Of a stretch of DNA of 64,000 nt, positions 25,118 to 37,249 are shown piece after piece (position 1 is the first letter of the stretch; every line of letters begins with the position of its first letter). The stretch covers positions 1-64,000 of the forward strand of contig JACEVL010006418.1 in the NCBI GenBank assembly GCA_020284085.1, read 5' to 3'. This DNA is from Aporrectodea caliginosa. Its lineage: Eukaryota > Annelida > Clitellata > Crassiclitellata > Lumbricidae. The position numbers were made by a program, and so were the translations under genes. Under the pieces are notes generated by a model. The model worked only from the letters and a program-made list of their open reading frames with translations. It was not told the DNA's origin and ran no database searches.

Positions 25118-25350
25118 ACACATACCCTGAAATTTTCAGGGTATACGTGTATAGAAATCTGTCTTAATGTGTTATTGTAAAGCCTTTCAGGGTATATGTG
25201 TAGAAATCACATGAAATTTTCAGGGTATATGTATATACCCTGGTTTTTTCAGGGAATGTATACATTCCCCGAGTGAATCAGGGAATATGCATCTACCCTG
25301 AAAATTTCAGGGTATATTATACACATTCTCTGATTATGCAAATTCCCTGT
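25118..25350. repeat. Cluster of CCCTGAAA...TTTCAGGG palindromes
   Basis: At least four palindromic cores of the type ACCCTGAAATTTTCAGGGT occur in 230 bp (first at about 25125-25143, last at about 25296-25314), mixed with 'tatataccctgg' and 'gggaatgtatacattcccc'. The whole stretch can fold into nested hairpins. It is not an ordinary microsatellite and no coding frame is present. Confidence 0.75.
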
Positions 25351-25354
25351 AACA

Positions 25355-25650
25355 TATATACATATATATACCTCCATGTACATATACACATACAAATGCA
25401 CATACATACCTCCACAATGCATACATACATATATATATATTGTACCTACATACAATACATATCCAGTTATCCACACACATATACCTATATACGAACCCTT
25501 ACATATGCAAATACACACTTGCATATATACATGCATATACCCATACATAAACATGCTCAGCTATGCATACCTACATACATCCCCACATACATAAACCCAC
25601 CTATATGAGCACAACCACCTATATATACATCCATATACAATATTAAACAA
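25355..25650. repeat. Degenerate (ACAT)n/(TATA)n tract
   Basis: Imperfect ACATAC and ATATAT repeats. Open frames are repeat translations. Confidence 0.85.
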
Positions 25651-25654
25651 TATT

Positions 25655-25792
25655 ATAGTGCCTCTTTTCTTTGTCTGAAGACCTCTTTCTTTTCTCTGGG
25701 TCTTTCGCACTGGGTGCGCCTCTGATTGGTTTGCACTGCGAGAGGTGCCATATAAATTGATAGATACAATACAATACAATACAATACAATGA
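25655..25792 (+). mobile_element. 3' end of a truncated non-LTR element
   Basis: 'cgcactgggtgcgcctctga', 'gagaggtgccatataaattg' and (AATAC)n tail. Matches the 3' end of the element at 48590-48842. Confidence 0.7.
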
Positions 25793-25799
25793 AATACAT

Positions 25800-25957
25800 A
25801 CATGTATATATATATATCTATATATACCTATATATACATATATATATACTTCACATGAATATGCCTAGATTTATACACATACATATACATACATGCATAC
25901 ATACATACATACATACATACATACATACATACATACATACATACATACATACATACA

Positions 25958-25988
<31 letters not shown>

Positions 25989-26059
25989 GCCCATCTACAT
26001 TTGCGTACTTGACATTGTATATGCCCCTATGCCCCTATACACTACCTATAGACCTGGAT

Positions 26060-26095
<36 letters not shown>

Positions 26096-26170
26096 ATGTG
26101 TGTGTGTATGTATACATATACATGCACACACACAAACACACATATATATATATATCCACATATGCACACA
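25800..26170. repeat. (ACAT)n and (TA)n microsatellites
   Basis: ACAT array at about 25880-25986, TA runs at 25803-25850 and 26063-26092, GTGT/ATAT mixtures to 26160. Confidence 0.95.
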
Positions 26171-26869
26171 TACTTCTCTTCCCCATCCTTCGACTAATGA
26201 ACCCCGTTTGCGTCGTAAAATCAACTAATTAGGCCGATTATTATCTGCGTGGTTCAGCAGTTTAATGTAGTCCCCCTCTTCTAGCGAGGAGCAAGTCAAG
26301 GCGAATCAGCGTCCGAAACATTTAAACTTTGTAGAAGGATTCAACTACCGAATCGGGACGCCATGTAGGCTAGTAATGATGCGGTGTTACTAAATGTTCA
26401 AGGAACAAAACATTTTGAAATTTGACATTTTGAAATTTGAAGATAACGCTCAAGAGAACCCATTTAGTTGTACAGATATAATATTTGTACAGATCTTATA
26501 TTAGCAGTAGATTATACTCGTTATAATATGATAGTAGGCCTATCATATATTAGGATAGTAAATAATATCATTATATTACACAATAGAATCATATAGTATA
26601 ATAGTAAATAGTAATAGTAAATAATATAATAATATATTATAACAGTTCATATATGATATCATGACGTCAGCAACAACTCAAAACTATTATTGTTTTGTTA
26701 GATTTCTTGGGGGGAATACATCATGGGGAACATCCCCCAGAGGTGCATAGATTAAACAATTAACTGATGGTTGAGTACCTGACCCAAAAACGCTACAGAA
26801 GTAAGCAACAGAACGTTGCACTTTATATTCTATGACTATGCCGCGTTGATGACCGCGCTTTCTCAGCGG

Positions 26870-27055
26870 CCGGCCACAGAAGCTGGAACGGTCTTCCTCC
26901 TGCCCTGCGAGCGGCTAACTCAGTTGACTCCATTAAATCTGAACTCAAGAGTTATTTGTTTTCTAAGGCCTACCCTACTCTTAGTTGACTGTGAGGCGCC
27001 CTGTGTAACGGCATGACTGAGTTACGGCGCCATATAAATTGTCATTATTATTTAT
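26870..27055 (+). mobile_element. 5'-truncated non-LTR retrotransposon, RT C-terminal tail
   Basis: Encodes GHRSWNGLPPALRAANSV then DSIKSELKSYLFSKAYPTLS and a stop, the conserved C-terminal end of L2/CR1-like reverse transcriptase polyproteins (WN-LP...SFK..LK). The 3' UTR ends 'gcgccatataaattgtc' plus an ATT run. Confidence 0.7.
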
Positions 27056-27132
27056 ATGCAATGCAATGTATAGGCCTATAGGTGAAGTCATTGTTTTTAA
27101 GGTGAATTCTAGTAGTCCCAGTATGTCTCTGT

Positions 27133-27620
27133 CAGATCGTAATCGTAATCGTAATCGTAATCAAGCATTTATATAGCGCCACTCAAAACAGAGGCGCTCC
27201 CGACCCGGGCCAGTGTCTTCACTGGTAAAGGGAGGTTTTCAGGCGCTTGCGGAACTGGTCAAAAGAAATAGAAAAAAGGTCAGTCCTGAGGGACTGAGGT
27301 AACTGGTTCCAGCTATTGGGACCAACAATAGCAAAACTCCTAGACTGGGCCGTAGAAGTACGCACCCGCGGGACAACCAAGTAACCACGGGTCGAGGACC
27401 GAAGGGAGGAACGACTGTGCAGAGAAGATACTGGGGTACAAAAGGCCCTAAGATAGTGAGGAGCAGACCCAGCAAGACAACTTCGCATGAGGGAACAGAC
27501 CTTGAATTGGATGCGCTGGCGGATGGGGAGCCAGTGAAGGGAGTCACGGATAAAATAGGAGATATGGTCAGATGTCTGGGTATCTGGAGAAGGCTTAAAA
27601 TAGGAGACCGTACTTGAAAT
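27133..27620 (-). mobile_element. 5'-truncated non-LTR retrotransposon (family L1a), minus strand
   Basis: The minus strand encodes DSLHWLPIRQRIQFKVCSLM, APHYLRAFC, LRSSTRGYLVVPRVRTSTAQ, SFAIVGPNSWNQLPQSLR and a C-terminal FRKRLKTSLYQ. These are the end of an L2/CR1-like reverse transcriptase reading frame. The 3' UTR ends 'gcgctatataaatgcttgat' followed by (TACGAT)n. A second copy of the same family lies at 51125-51570. Confidence 0.8.
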
Positions 27621-27979
27621 TTTAAATGAAAACCGTTCATGAACGAACCACGGGTAATCAAAACCGTTAATACGGACACCTCATTAATCACCGTGGCGAA
27701 CCCCAATGGATTTCCTGCTGAGGCAGTAATACACGCCCGGCAGACCTCTATAATCGGAACATCTGTTCTGGGGCAGAACCCTACACCGCTAATGACACTC
27801 TATAACGACCTATCGTGCGACGTATACCCCTCAACTGTTATATATCAGTGGCGAAGCCTTGTACAGTTGTCTTGATTCTGTTGCCTTTGCGTAGTTGAAT
27901 TTTGGTCGCTGTGAGTATTTATAAAGGTAAGACCTTAACTTTTATTTCTTCAAAAATAATATGTAGAAAATAATATACA

Positions 27980-27987
27980 ATTCAATA

Positions 27988-28020
<33 letters not shown>

Positions 28021-28300
28021 TATATATGTATGTATGTATGCATATAAAAACATCTACTAAATACATTATCTCCGGTCTATGCCATATTGGTTACCTCGTT
28101 CGGTGCCCTAACTAACATCGCCACAAGCCTAATCCTTTTTAGTTAGAGCAGAGATAATATTTGCTATCTCAACCCATTTAATAACTAACTGTCAGAGCTT
28201 AGACAATTTTTCCTATCTGTTCCCTGTAACAAGTTGCGACCTGTCAGCTTGGTGTTGTCAATAAACGAAATTGATTGATTGATTGATCTATGCATATATG
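27980..28300. repeat. (GTAT)n tract and possible retroposon tail
   Basis: GTAT repeats at 27988-28045. From about 28195 'gcgacctgtcagcttggtgt' leads into AATAAA and a (TTGA)n end at 28270-28288, which looks like another retroposon 3' end; a similar end occurs near 51935-51965. Confidence 0.5.
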
Positions 28301-28433
28301 TATGTATCTATGTACGTAACTATGTATGTAACCTATGTAGGCCCCTATGCATGCATGCATGTATATATGCATGCATGCATGCATGTATAAATGTATGTAT
28401 ATATGTATGCATGCATGCATTACTTTGCCTTTG
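28300..28433. repeat. (GTAT)n/(GCAT)n microsatellite
   Basis: Interspersed GTAT and GCAT tetranucleotides; no gene. Confidence 0.9.
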
Positions 28434-28582
28434 TTACAGGTGGCCCACTAGCGGGACCTAGGTCCCTTAGGGCGTATTCCTTTTGATCCCATTTGCATGC
28501 ATGTCTGTTTTTTCTATCTCTGTTGTATGCTTTTCGTTGTTTGGGTTCAATAAAATTTATGGTTATGGTTATGGTTATGTAT
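28434..28582 (+). mobile_element. Retroposon 3' tail with (TTATGG)n end (family T2)
   Basis: 'ggcccactagcgggacctag', then 'gggttcaataaaatttat' and four GGTTAT units. Same family motif as at 24786 and 31405. Confidence 0.55.
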
Positions 28583-28779
28583 GTATGTATGTATGTATGT
28601 ATGTATATGTGTATGTAATAATGTATGTATGTGTGCATATATAAATGTATGTATGTATGCATGTATATAATTATGTATGTTTGTATGTATGTATGCGTCA
28701 ATTTTCATGGCGCCGTAACAACAGGCTCCTTTGCCAAGTGTAGGCTATCACTGGGATCCGAGAAATGCATGCAACAGAA

Positions 28780-29695
<916 letters not shown>

Positions 29696-29822
29696 ATGCA
29701 CTTTTCTTTATTTAGTGTAACTGATGATTTAAGTGTGAGCACTATGTTTATTTCTATGAAAGCAAAATATTAATTTTGGTTTTTCTGTCATTTTTAAACA
29801 GCCTGGAATAAATATGTGACAG

Positions 29823-30152
29823 CACATCAAGGAGAAGGCAGATGATCTGGAAAAGAAGGGATTACGGATGCAACCCCATGTGGTTGCACTCGTCCAGGAC
29901 TCAAACAATCTCGACGAGGGGTCCTGTTTTTATGCAGTGATTTCCAGGGATATTTATTTTGCAGTGTCCACTGCGATGATTGCAGTGGACATCTGCATGA
30001 AGACATTCTTTGTATTCGACGTGAAATTTCCAGACTCTGCAAGGTCAACTTGGTTGTTCCTGCAGAGGGCGGTATATGGAATAGCCACCCACCAAGACAA
30101 CACCGGAACAAAAGTGCTGCAGTTGTTGTCTGATTTGCATTGTGCATTTTAA
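29823..30152 (+). CDS. Orphan exon of an uncharacterised conserved domain protein
   Basis: After a possible acceptor ('atatgtgacag') one frame runs HIKEKADDLEKKGLRMQPHV, then VALVQDSNN...CFYAVISRDIYF, STAMIAVDICMKTFFVFDVK, FPDSARSTWLFLQRAVYGI and ends LLSDLHCAF-stop. Composition is that of real coding sequence, unlike the surrounding repeats. From memory it resembles the C-terminal exon of a family of uncharacterised metazoan proteins with an 'AVD..FK.FFVFNL.YP....W.FIQ..VY' pattern; the role is unknown to me. No partner exon was found nearby, so it may be a duplicated or retroposed fragment within the copy D interval. Confidence 0.5.
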   Translation, partial: HIKEKADDLEKKGLRMQPHVVALVQDSNNLDEGSCFYAVISRDIYFAVSTAMIAVDICMKTFFVFDVKFPDSARSTWLFLQRAVYGIATHQDNTGTKVLQLLSDLHCAF

Positions 30153-30469
30153 CTGAAACATTTCTGAGGAAGAACAGTGCCGTAGCAATGGGTGTTCCAT
30201 CGGTGTCATACAACAGGGCGCAACTCAGAGTCGGGTGCAAATTTTTAGATGAATTTAATTATTAAACTGTACTTTATCTTGAAATATGATCATATTAAAT
30301 ATCCATCATTAATGAAATAAATGTAATAGATAAAAGTGTAGGCCTATTTGTATAGGCCTAATATTCATAGATAGATAAATGTATAGGCTTAATTAAAATT
30401 ATCTTTGACTCATCGAACATGTTAGTAAATCGCCGGTCAGAACTGTTAGTTTACATTGCAATGTTTCGT

Positions 30470-30545
30470 GTGTGTACATAGCCTATATATATATATATTA
30501 TATATATATATATATAATTAGAAATATATATATTATATATATTAA
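30470..30545. repeat. (TA)n palindromic AT tract
   Basis: TATATA runs in self-complementary arrangement; similar tracts occur at 30808-30830 and 31548-31612. Confidence 0.9.
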
Positions 30546-31011
30546 TTTGTTTTGTAACATCTTCAAATGCCTACAACACGCAAACAAAGTTGCTTAAGTG
30601 ACATCATTCTTCAGTGACGTAGCAAGCTATAGTTTCGCCCTGTACTAAGCATCAATCTAGCGCCTATCATCTATACTCTCATAATACGTTGCATAATTTA
30701 CTTCCTTATTTGTTAAGTTAATCTTGGGGTGCTAGATTTGCGCTTGGTACAGGACGCAATTGAAGGTATTAACTATATAATCCAAGGTACCAACAACGAA
30801 TCTGATATATATATATATATATATTTATATATATGCCCTTACCCTTTTGTATTCGTCTATTACCTGTTCTGCATATCTTTAAGAATAAACTATGCCTTTA
30901 TCTGATTCAACAAATTACTTGAATGCTTTTTTCATTGGGTGTGTTAGTTAAGTTATGTTAGTAATCTTCTATTAATTAAGCCATTTTCTGATTTTCAAAG
31001 TATTCCTATAA

Positions 31012-31349
31012 CAGTGTTTCTTAACCAGTGCTCGACCGAACCCCTGGGGTTCGGTGAGCCAGTGCCAGGGGTTCGGCAGAGGTCCTCTGAAATATATAGG
31101 ACATAGTCAGGGTCAGTGAGTGTGAGTGAAAATCATTTGCTATTTTATTTTTATTTTTTCGACTTTTATTTAATGAAATAGTTAACTGTTAGTAGTTCAT
31201 GTATTAATATTGTATCACATTTTGGTACAATTTTTTATTTCCTTTTGTTCCCATTAGTTAAAAAATTATTGTTCAAACTTGAGGGGTTCGGTGAGTGGTC
31301 ATGGATTTCTCTTGGGGTTCGGCTCCCTTGAAAAGGTTAAGAACCACTG
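31012..31349. mobile_element. hAT-like MITE, 338 bp, perfect 8-bp target duplication
   Basis: Begins CAGTGTTTCTTAACC and ends GGTTAAGAACCACTG, matching inverted ends with one mismatch and the CAGTG terminus typical of hAT elements. TCCTATAA directly flanks both ends (31004-31011 and 31350-31357). Subterminal 'ccccTggggttcggtgag' and 'gaggggttcggtgagtgg' repeats are present. No transposase. Confidence 0.9.
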
Positions 31350-31404
31350 TCCTATAACTATATGAACAGGCTGTCATGCGTTATTGTGACTTCTATTACA
31401 CACA

Positions 31405-31555
31405 ATTACTGCATGGCCCTATTAGCGGGAATCTTCATCAATTCTGGGTCCCCCTTGGAAACCACTATTAACGTTAATTACTACGTCTACTGCGATAGTT
31501 GTACTACGTTGGTTCAGGAAATAAACTGAATTGAATTATATTGAATTGAATATAT
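31405..31555 (+). mobile_element. Retroposon 3' tail with (GAATT)n end (family T2)
   Basis: 'ggccctattagcgggaatct', 'ttctgggtcccccttgg', then 'aataaactgaattgaattat'. Same family motif as 24786 and 28434. Confidence 0.5.
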
Positions 31556-31574
31556 ATATATAATTATATATATC

Positions 31575-31617
<43 letters not shown>

Positions 31618-31775
31618 CTACAATGATTGGCAGCTCTGGCTGAATTTGTTTTTGACCTATAAGTTCAACTTATAAGTTTAATTCAACTATGTGATGCGCC
31701 TCTCCAACAAAGCTGCCCCTTCTGAAACTATGCCCATCTAACAATAGGCGGGCTATAATACTATGAATTAGTTAA

Positions 31776-32438
31776 TCCAGCAACGCAGGCATAGCTGGAT
31801 ACCCAAATACGCAGCATAGCTGACCAAACAACGCAGCATGGCTAACTAAGCAACGCAGCATAGCTGACAAAACAACGTAGCATCGCTGACCCAACAACGG
31901 AGCATAGCCGACCAAACAACGGAGCATAGCCGACCAAACAACGGAGCATAGCTGACCAAACAACGGAGCATAGCTGACCAAACAACGGAGCATAGCTGAC
32001 CAAACAACGGAGCATATAGCATAGCTGACCAAACAACGGAGCATAGCTGACCAAACAACGGAGCATAGCTGACCAAACAACGGAGCATAGCTGACCAAAC
32101 AACGAAGCATAGCTGACCAAACAACGGAGCATAGCTGACCAAACAACGGAGCATAGCTGACCAAACAACGGAGCATAGCTGACCAAACAACGAAGCATAG
32201 CTGACCAAACAACGGAGCATAGCTGACCAAACAACGGAGCATAGCTAACCAAACAACGGAGCATGACCAAACAACGGAGCATAGCTGACCAAACAACGGA
32301 GCATAGCTGACCAAACAACGGAGCATAGCTGACCAAACAACGGAGCATAGCTGACCAAACAACGGAGCATAGCTGACCAAACAACGGAGCATAGCTGACC
32401 AAACAACGAAGCATAGCTGACCAAACAACGGAGCATAG
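31776..32438. repeat. 22-bp minisatellite, about 30 units
   Basis: Unit ACCAAACAACGGAGCATAGCTG. Left-hand units are more diverged (gcagcatggctaactaag type) and the central units almost identical. Two units are altered by short insertion or deletion (32010 and 32262). Because 22 is not a multiple of three and the unit contains no stop in the minus orientation, all three minus frames stay open and encode the same 22-residue repeat; these are not genes. Confidence 0.95.
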
Positions 32439-32439
32439 G

Positions 32440-33274
32440 AGATCCAACTATTCGCTTACTCAAGTCACCAACGTAATCAAAGAAGAATCAGCTTGGTATT
32501 TAAGTCAAATTAGGTACATTCCGACAACTATGTAGAACTACTTGGATCAGCTCAAGGCTTAGTAAGCTAATTTTTAGCTATGAATTTTAGCTGTTTTGAC
32601 CGCGGATTAAGCTGATCCAACATTGCAAATTTAAGAAATTTGACAGAAATTTCCCGCGCTAGTCATATCATTACGTCCAAATCTCTAATTATTCTTCCTA
32701 CTAATTGGCAACTTCTGTAATGCCGGTGTCTAAGGAGCAAAGCAACAAGCGATGGTGCACCAAAGTCAAGCAGTAATCAGATCAACATCCAAAAAATCAG
32801 TTTGTCTCAACGAACTGATATTCTAGTTCTAGTTTTGTATCATTATCCTGCATTTAACGATGTTTTATGGTTAAAGCCGCGGAAGTCGACTTTTCCGTAT
32901 GACTCGTGTAGCCTAAGTTTCAATGACCATAGACAGCCGCATGTATTCTAAATCGCTTTAAACCAATGCATATTATTTCACAGGAAAAATTGGATTAAAA
33001 CGCCTGTGATTTTTGAAAGGAAATATGATTAAAAACGGCCGAAAAGGTGGATCTTCAATATAGATACAATTAATATTCACATCTCTTGTATTCTAAGCTG
33101 ATAGTTTGAACTGACAAGCTTCGACAGGACCTCCCCTTATTTAACAACTTTTTGCTAGATGGTGAGGTTCTCATCGACTTTTGAGAGCTCCATTGATCTG
33201 TTCATCTGAATCTAGCGGCCAATGTCTTAGAAAGATTGCACTATATTTTCTGAAGTGTTCGTTTTCTTGTACAG
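32440..33274. other. Intron-like DNA before exon 4 of copy D
   Basis: From about 32870 the sequence ('cgcggaagtcgacttttccg') matches the intron of copy C near 13570-13740, so this is the homologous intron upstream of exon 4. No exon 2 or 3 is present. Confidence 0.6.
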
Positions 33275-35449
33275 GACTTCCCTTCCAGTTAGAGATTGGT
33301 ATTGGCTTGGGAGAAGGTCCAGTTCTTCTGCCAATCTTAAACAACTGGATAATCATTCTGCATCGTTTTGACGGATCTCTCAACTTCAACCGAAGCTGGA
33401 TCGAATACAGGGATGGATTTGGAGAGATAGGACGAGGCGAGTTTTGGTTGGGAAACGAAAAGTCCATCGTCTGACCAACAGAACACGACTCGCGTATTGC
33501 CTTCGCGTAGAGGTATTTAAAAAACGCAATATTTCAAATACTAGTCTTACTTAATTATCTCACTATTATACTAGACTACTTTCTTAGTGGTTCTTGACTC
33601 TGCATTTCTGAACAACCCATCTGACATGACTCAGCGCTCATGAATAAGCTGAACTCCTGCGCTTATCTGTATAATTGACGCGGTTGAAATGTGGGTGCAA
33701 TAAAATTATTGTGATTGCGGTTTAGAGATAATAAATTATCGTAAAGATGAAATAAAGCACATCATGGTGTCCTTGGGAATTTTTGTAGCGGGTAGCAAAG
33801 TTTAAAATTGCTGGCAGGGGGACTAGCGAGGGTGCCGAAATCAACCGATTGCGTCACCTTCGACTCTGGCTCCCGCGATTAAGGTATGGCCCGGATCCCA
33901 CCAACCGCCGGCGCCTTTGGAAGCTTTTGACGTGATACGGGCCTGTTGTTAGCGTTCCGGGATCTCGCTTTCAGCCGCTTCTGAACGTTTATTTCATAAA
34001 CGACACGGATAAAATTTAAATGCTTTTTACATAGTTTAAGTTTTTTGGTTATCATGACAAGTTTTTCAAAAAAATTAAATGTGAAAAATCATAGCCATTC
34101 ATTGTTTAAAACTAAGATGATAATTACCTTTTGTATGACTGAAATCTGATCCTTATTCTCAAAAATTTCAAAATTCAGAGAAGAAAATGCTCCTCATTGC
34201 TCCTTCTACTGACACCCATAAAACACATTTAGTAGAATGTCGTGATTTTCTGTGTCCGATTTAATTCAGACAGCGTTCTTCTTTTCATAGGTAACATGAC
34301 TTCACACATTCAGAATAATTTTCAAGCAACGTAGAGCGACAGTTCTCTGACGCAAAATCCAAGAAAGAGAGTAGAGAATTTCAAAAACGATTTTCGGCTA
34401 GACTCTGTGCAAGAAGGATGAGTAAAATACTCATTTAGTGCGATCTTATCCAAGCCCAGTATGACTGTATACGTCTATATGCACTTGAACGTTCTAAATG
34501 ATAATTGTCCTCTGGCAGCCTCACGAAGACGGTCCTTGCTATATTAAAAATTTGCTTATCAATTATAGGCCTACTTCTACGTTATCTTGGGGTTACCACG
34601 GGGGAATTAATTTCTTCACGGTGGGTGCCAACGACGATAGATATACACTATGCAGTCCTCAACTACGGCCAGAATTAGGAAACTAGGATGGTGGTTCATC
34701 TCGGGTTGGTTTACTTGTCTGACCTGTCTATACGGTAATAGCATGCTAAGATCACCCTCTATTTAAATGGGAAATGTCATTCTGTTGCGTTTCTATTTTT
34801 TTCTATTTTGTACAGATAATCGCTCGTCTGTCTCTATCCATATCCATCTTTGTCCACCTGGTAACTGGTCAGTCGGTCATTCAGCTCGTACTCAGACTGA
34901 CTGGAGTAATTATGGCTGGAGTTAAATTCCAGAGAGATGGAACAGCTGTGGCGCGATTTCCAATTTTTTTTTATGAAGTTATGAATGGGTGTAGAAGTGC
35001 TATGGCGGTTGTGGGAATGATAGGATTAAAAATAGCAGTTTTAACTCAGTAGGAGGTCACTAATATTTTACATTTAACAGGTGTACACAGAGGGATCATG
35101 GTACTACGCCGATTACGCCACCTTTTCTCTTGATTCGGAAGACAACAAATACGCCATTCGCGTCTCAGGATTCAGTGGAAATGCCGGAGATTCGCTGACG
35201 AATACTACAGAGAGGTCCAATTGGTACCACAATGGAATGAACTTCTCAACCTCGGATGCCGACAACGACAAAGCTCCCACAAGGAATTGCGCCAAGGAGT
35301 ACAGTGCAGGATGGTGGTACAACGCCTGTTGGATGTCCTGTCTTACCTGCAAATACGGGACTGACTTTGCATGGGAAAGCTTGATTCACTTGCCGTCCAA
35401 GGGCAGACTAGGAGCAGCGCGCATGATGATCAAACGCAGATGTGCATAA
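33275..35449 (+). pseudogene. FReD exons 4-5 of copy D, exon 4 frameshifted
   Basis: Exon 4 is 33275-33512 (238 nt, one less than the 239 nt of A, C, E and F). One A is missing in the A-run of 'ggaaacgaaaagtccatcg', so after GEFWLGNEK the frame runs into a stop. Upstream it reads LHRFDGSLNFNRSWIEYRDG normally. Exon 5 (35081-35449) is intact: SWYYADYATFSLDSED, DADNDKA loop, SAGWWYNACWMSCLTCKYG, end MIKRRCA. The defect lies in a homopolymer and could be a sequencing error, but the missing exon 2 and the 12-kb gap to exon 1 also point to a broken copy. Confidence 0.75.
34575..34745 (+). pseudogene. Relic of a FReD exon 5 inside copy D
   Basis: 'cacgggggaattaatttctt' gives HGGINFFTVGANDDR (compare HNGMNFSTSDADNDN); after a frame change, 'ggatggtggttcatctcggg' gives GWWFISGWFTCLTCLYGNS. 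Stops and shifts separate the parts. It lies between exon 4 and exon 5 of copy D. Confidence 0.75.
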
Positions 35450-35898
35450 ACTGAAGAGCTAGAGGCTATCTGAAATGGGTTGTTTAGCACGTTAAATATT
35501 GATTTGTGGAGGATTCTGTTGTCAGCGTACAAGTTGCTCATATCTTTTATTTCTCTGCATGAGGACATATTTTATTATGCTTGCAAACAATGTAGCGCCT
35601 TTTGAAACCGACTTCGTGTCCTATAAGAAATTTTTCATCATTTAATATTAACCGAGTCAGAAATTCAACGGCTTCGGATTTCTTTGTCATTCTAGATTTA
35701 CTTTTAAGATGACCGTGGAAACAATGCTACTATATTAACATCTTAACTGTTGCAAATGCTACTAAATGTTACTGATAATGGCAATGGAAGTGATGTCATA
35801 AAAATTTCTAATTGCAGTTAAGCTTACTGACTGATTAGTTGGCTGACTGGCTACTTGACTCACTCACTCGCTGACTAACTGAAGCATATCGTCTAATG

Positions 35899-36279
35899 CA
35901 GGGTGTCAACGAGTCGTTCCGCGGGCTTGGTTCTCCCACGATGTTTTTCTGACCAGCGGATCCCTGCCCAAAAACTACCCAATTTGAGAATAAAAGTTGA
36001 ACGTAGGCATTTTTAAGTCTTAATGAGTTTTAGTGATGTTCATGACTGATAATGACGGTCATAATTATTAAGATTTTAAAACCTTATTTGACTGTTTCCA
36101 TGCAAAAAATGCATCACTTTAAGATTTACTTTTCCAAAGATTTTCTGTGGACGGCTCACCGACCCTCCTCCCAGATCCCTGTATACTCTCATTTTGTCAG
36201 ACGGCTTCGGCATCCTACCCCACCACATCCTGGAAAATATTGCCCCTGGCCCGGCATTAAAAAGGGTTTGACAGCCCTG
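35899..36279. mobile_element. hAT-like MITE, 381 bp
   Basis: Begins CAGGGTGTCAAC and ends GTTTGACAGCCCTG, inverted ends of hAT type. Flanks GTCTAATG (35891-35898) and GTATAATG (36280-36287) form an 8-bp duplication with one mismatch. No transposase frame. Confidence 0.7.
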
Positions 36280-36459
36280 GTATAATGCCAAATGAAACAA
36301 TACCCCACTTGAAGCACCTATTGTGCGTTCAAATTCAGTAGACTTAGATCTGAATCTAATCCGATCTTACATTAAAAATACATCACATTACACCACAGTA
36401 CATCACATTACATCCGTCACATCAGACCGCAACACAGGGCTCAACCGACTTCTCATCAT

Positions 36460-37140
36460 GAAAATATCCTTTATTTTAAGCTCATTCTTATTGATGGCAC
36501 CGATCTGTCTGCATATGGTCGCCTCTATTGCAAGCTCCGCATTGCATTTTAAAACAAGTCTCCAAACCAGCCGCCTCTTCAAATTTCTTTGAAGCATCTA
36601 GATTTTCCACCGATTTGTTTCTATACAATTCAGTTGCATCCGCGTAAAATTTGCACAGTCGTAAGCCTTTCTATGCGCTTCAATTGGTCGTTCTATTTTT
36701 AATGAGAAACCTATTTGGTTGTGACTAATCGGTTTTTCACGGACGCCGACTATAAAGGTTTTTTAATTATTTAATCCGCGATGTTATAAGAACATCGAAA
36801 ATTCTGAAGTAGGTTTGCGTGTTACGTAGTATGAAAGAGAACTTATGCTATTAATCTGGACACCAGACGTATGGCGCCATGAGGATCATTGCCTGTGGAT
36901 ATACTTCAAGAATGAAAGCAGCCTGATGTTCATTTGGGAAATGGATATTGAGTCCGGGAGAAACGGTTTAGGCTTTTGCTTAGTCATTGACATGCAGAGC
37001 TAAAGAATTTAAGCTGATCGGACCTTCCTTTGATCATAGACAGTCAGAAGGAGAGAGATAGAAAGAGACAAACAGATAGAGGAGGTTGAATGCAAGGCTT
37101 ATGCGAGTGATGATAAATGCGCCAAAAGTAGCGCACCATG
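36460..37140 (+). repeat. 5' flank module of copy E shared with copies G and H
   Basis: 'aagctcattcttattgatgg' through 'tatgcgcttcaattggtcg' and beyond recurs upstream of G (about 55330-56000) and H (about 61720-62450). It is a duplicated flank of about 600-700 bp. No separate gene is seen. Confidence 0.7.
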
Positions 37141-37142
37141 AA

Positions 37143-37200
37143 GCTGTTTAAGTTAGATAATCGAACACTGTCGTTGCATTTGTCGTCTGCAACTAGAACG
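37143..37200 (+). promoter_or_regulatory. Putative core promoter region of copy E (G/H type)
   Basis: 'gtttaagttagataatcgaa' followed by 'gttgcatttgtcgtctgcaa' matches the block 120-130 bp upstream of the start codons of G and H, where the first part is a TATTTAAA TATA-like box. Here the TATA-like box is altered to GTTTAAG. Confidence 0.45.
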
Positions 37201-37249
37201 GAAAATACCAGACAGTCCGCCGTAGCAATGAGCGCAATCCAACTTACGC

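Noticed and set aside
27239..27706. 155-codon minus-strand frame
   Set aside because: Frame shadow of the L2-like reverse transcriptase tail, which reads in another frame (HWLPIRQRIQFK...).
31776..32438. Possible CRISPR-like array of short repeats
   Set aside because: Units are directly tandem with no spacers, and the genome is eukaryotic.
31772..32463. Overlapping minus-strand frames of 124-218 codons
   Set aside because: Products of a 22-bp minisatellite without stops; identical repeat in all three frames.
33780..33970. GC-richer island in the last intron of copy D
   Set aside because: No coding frame, boundary repeats or similarity to other segments of the window.
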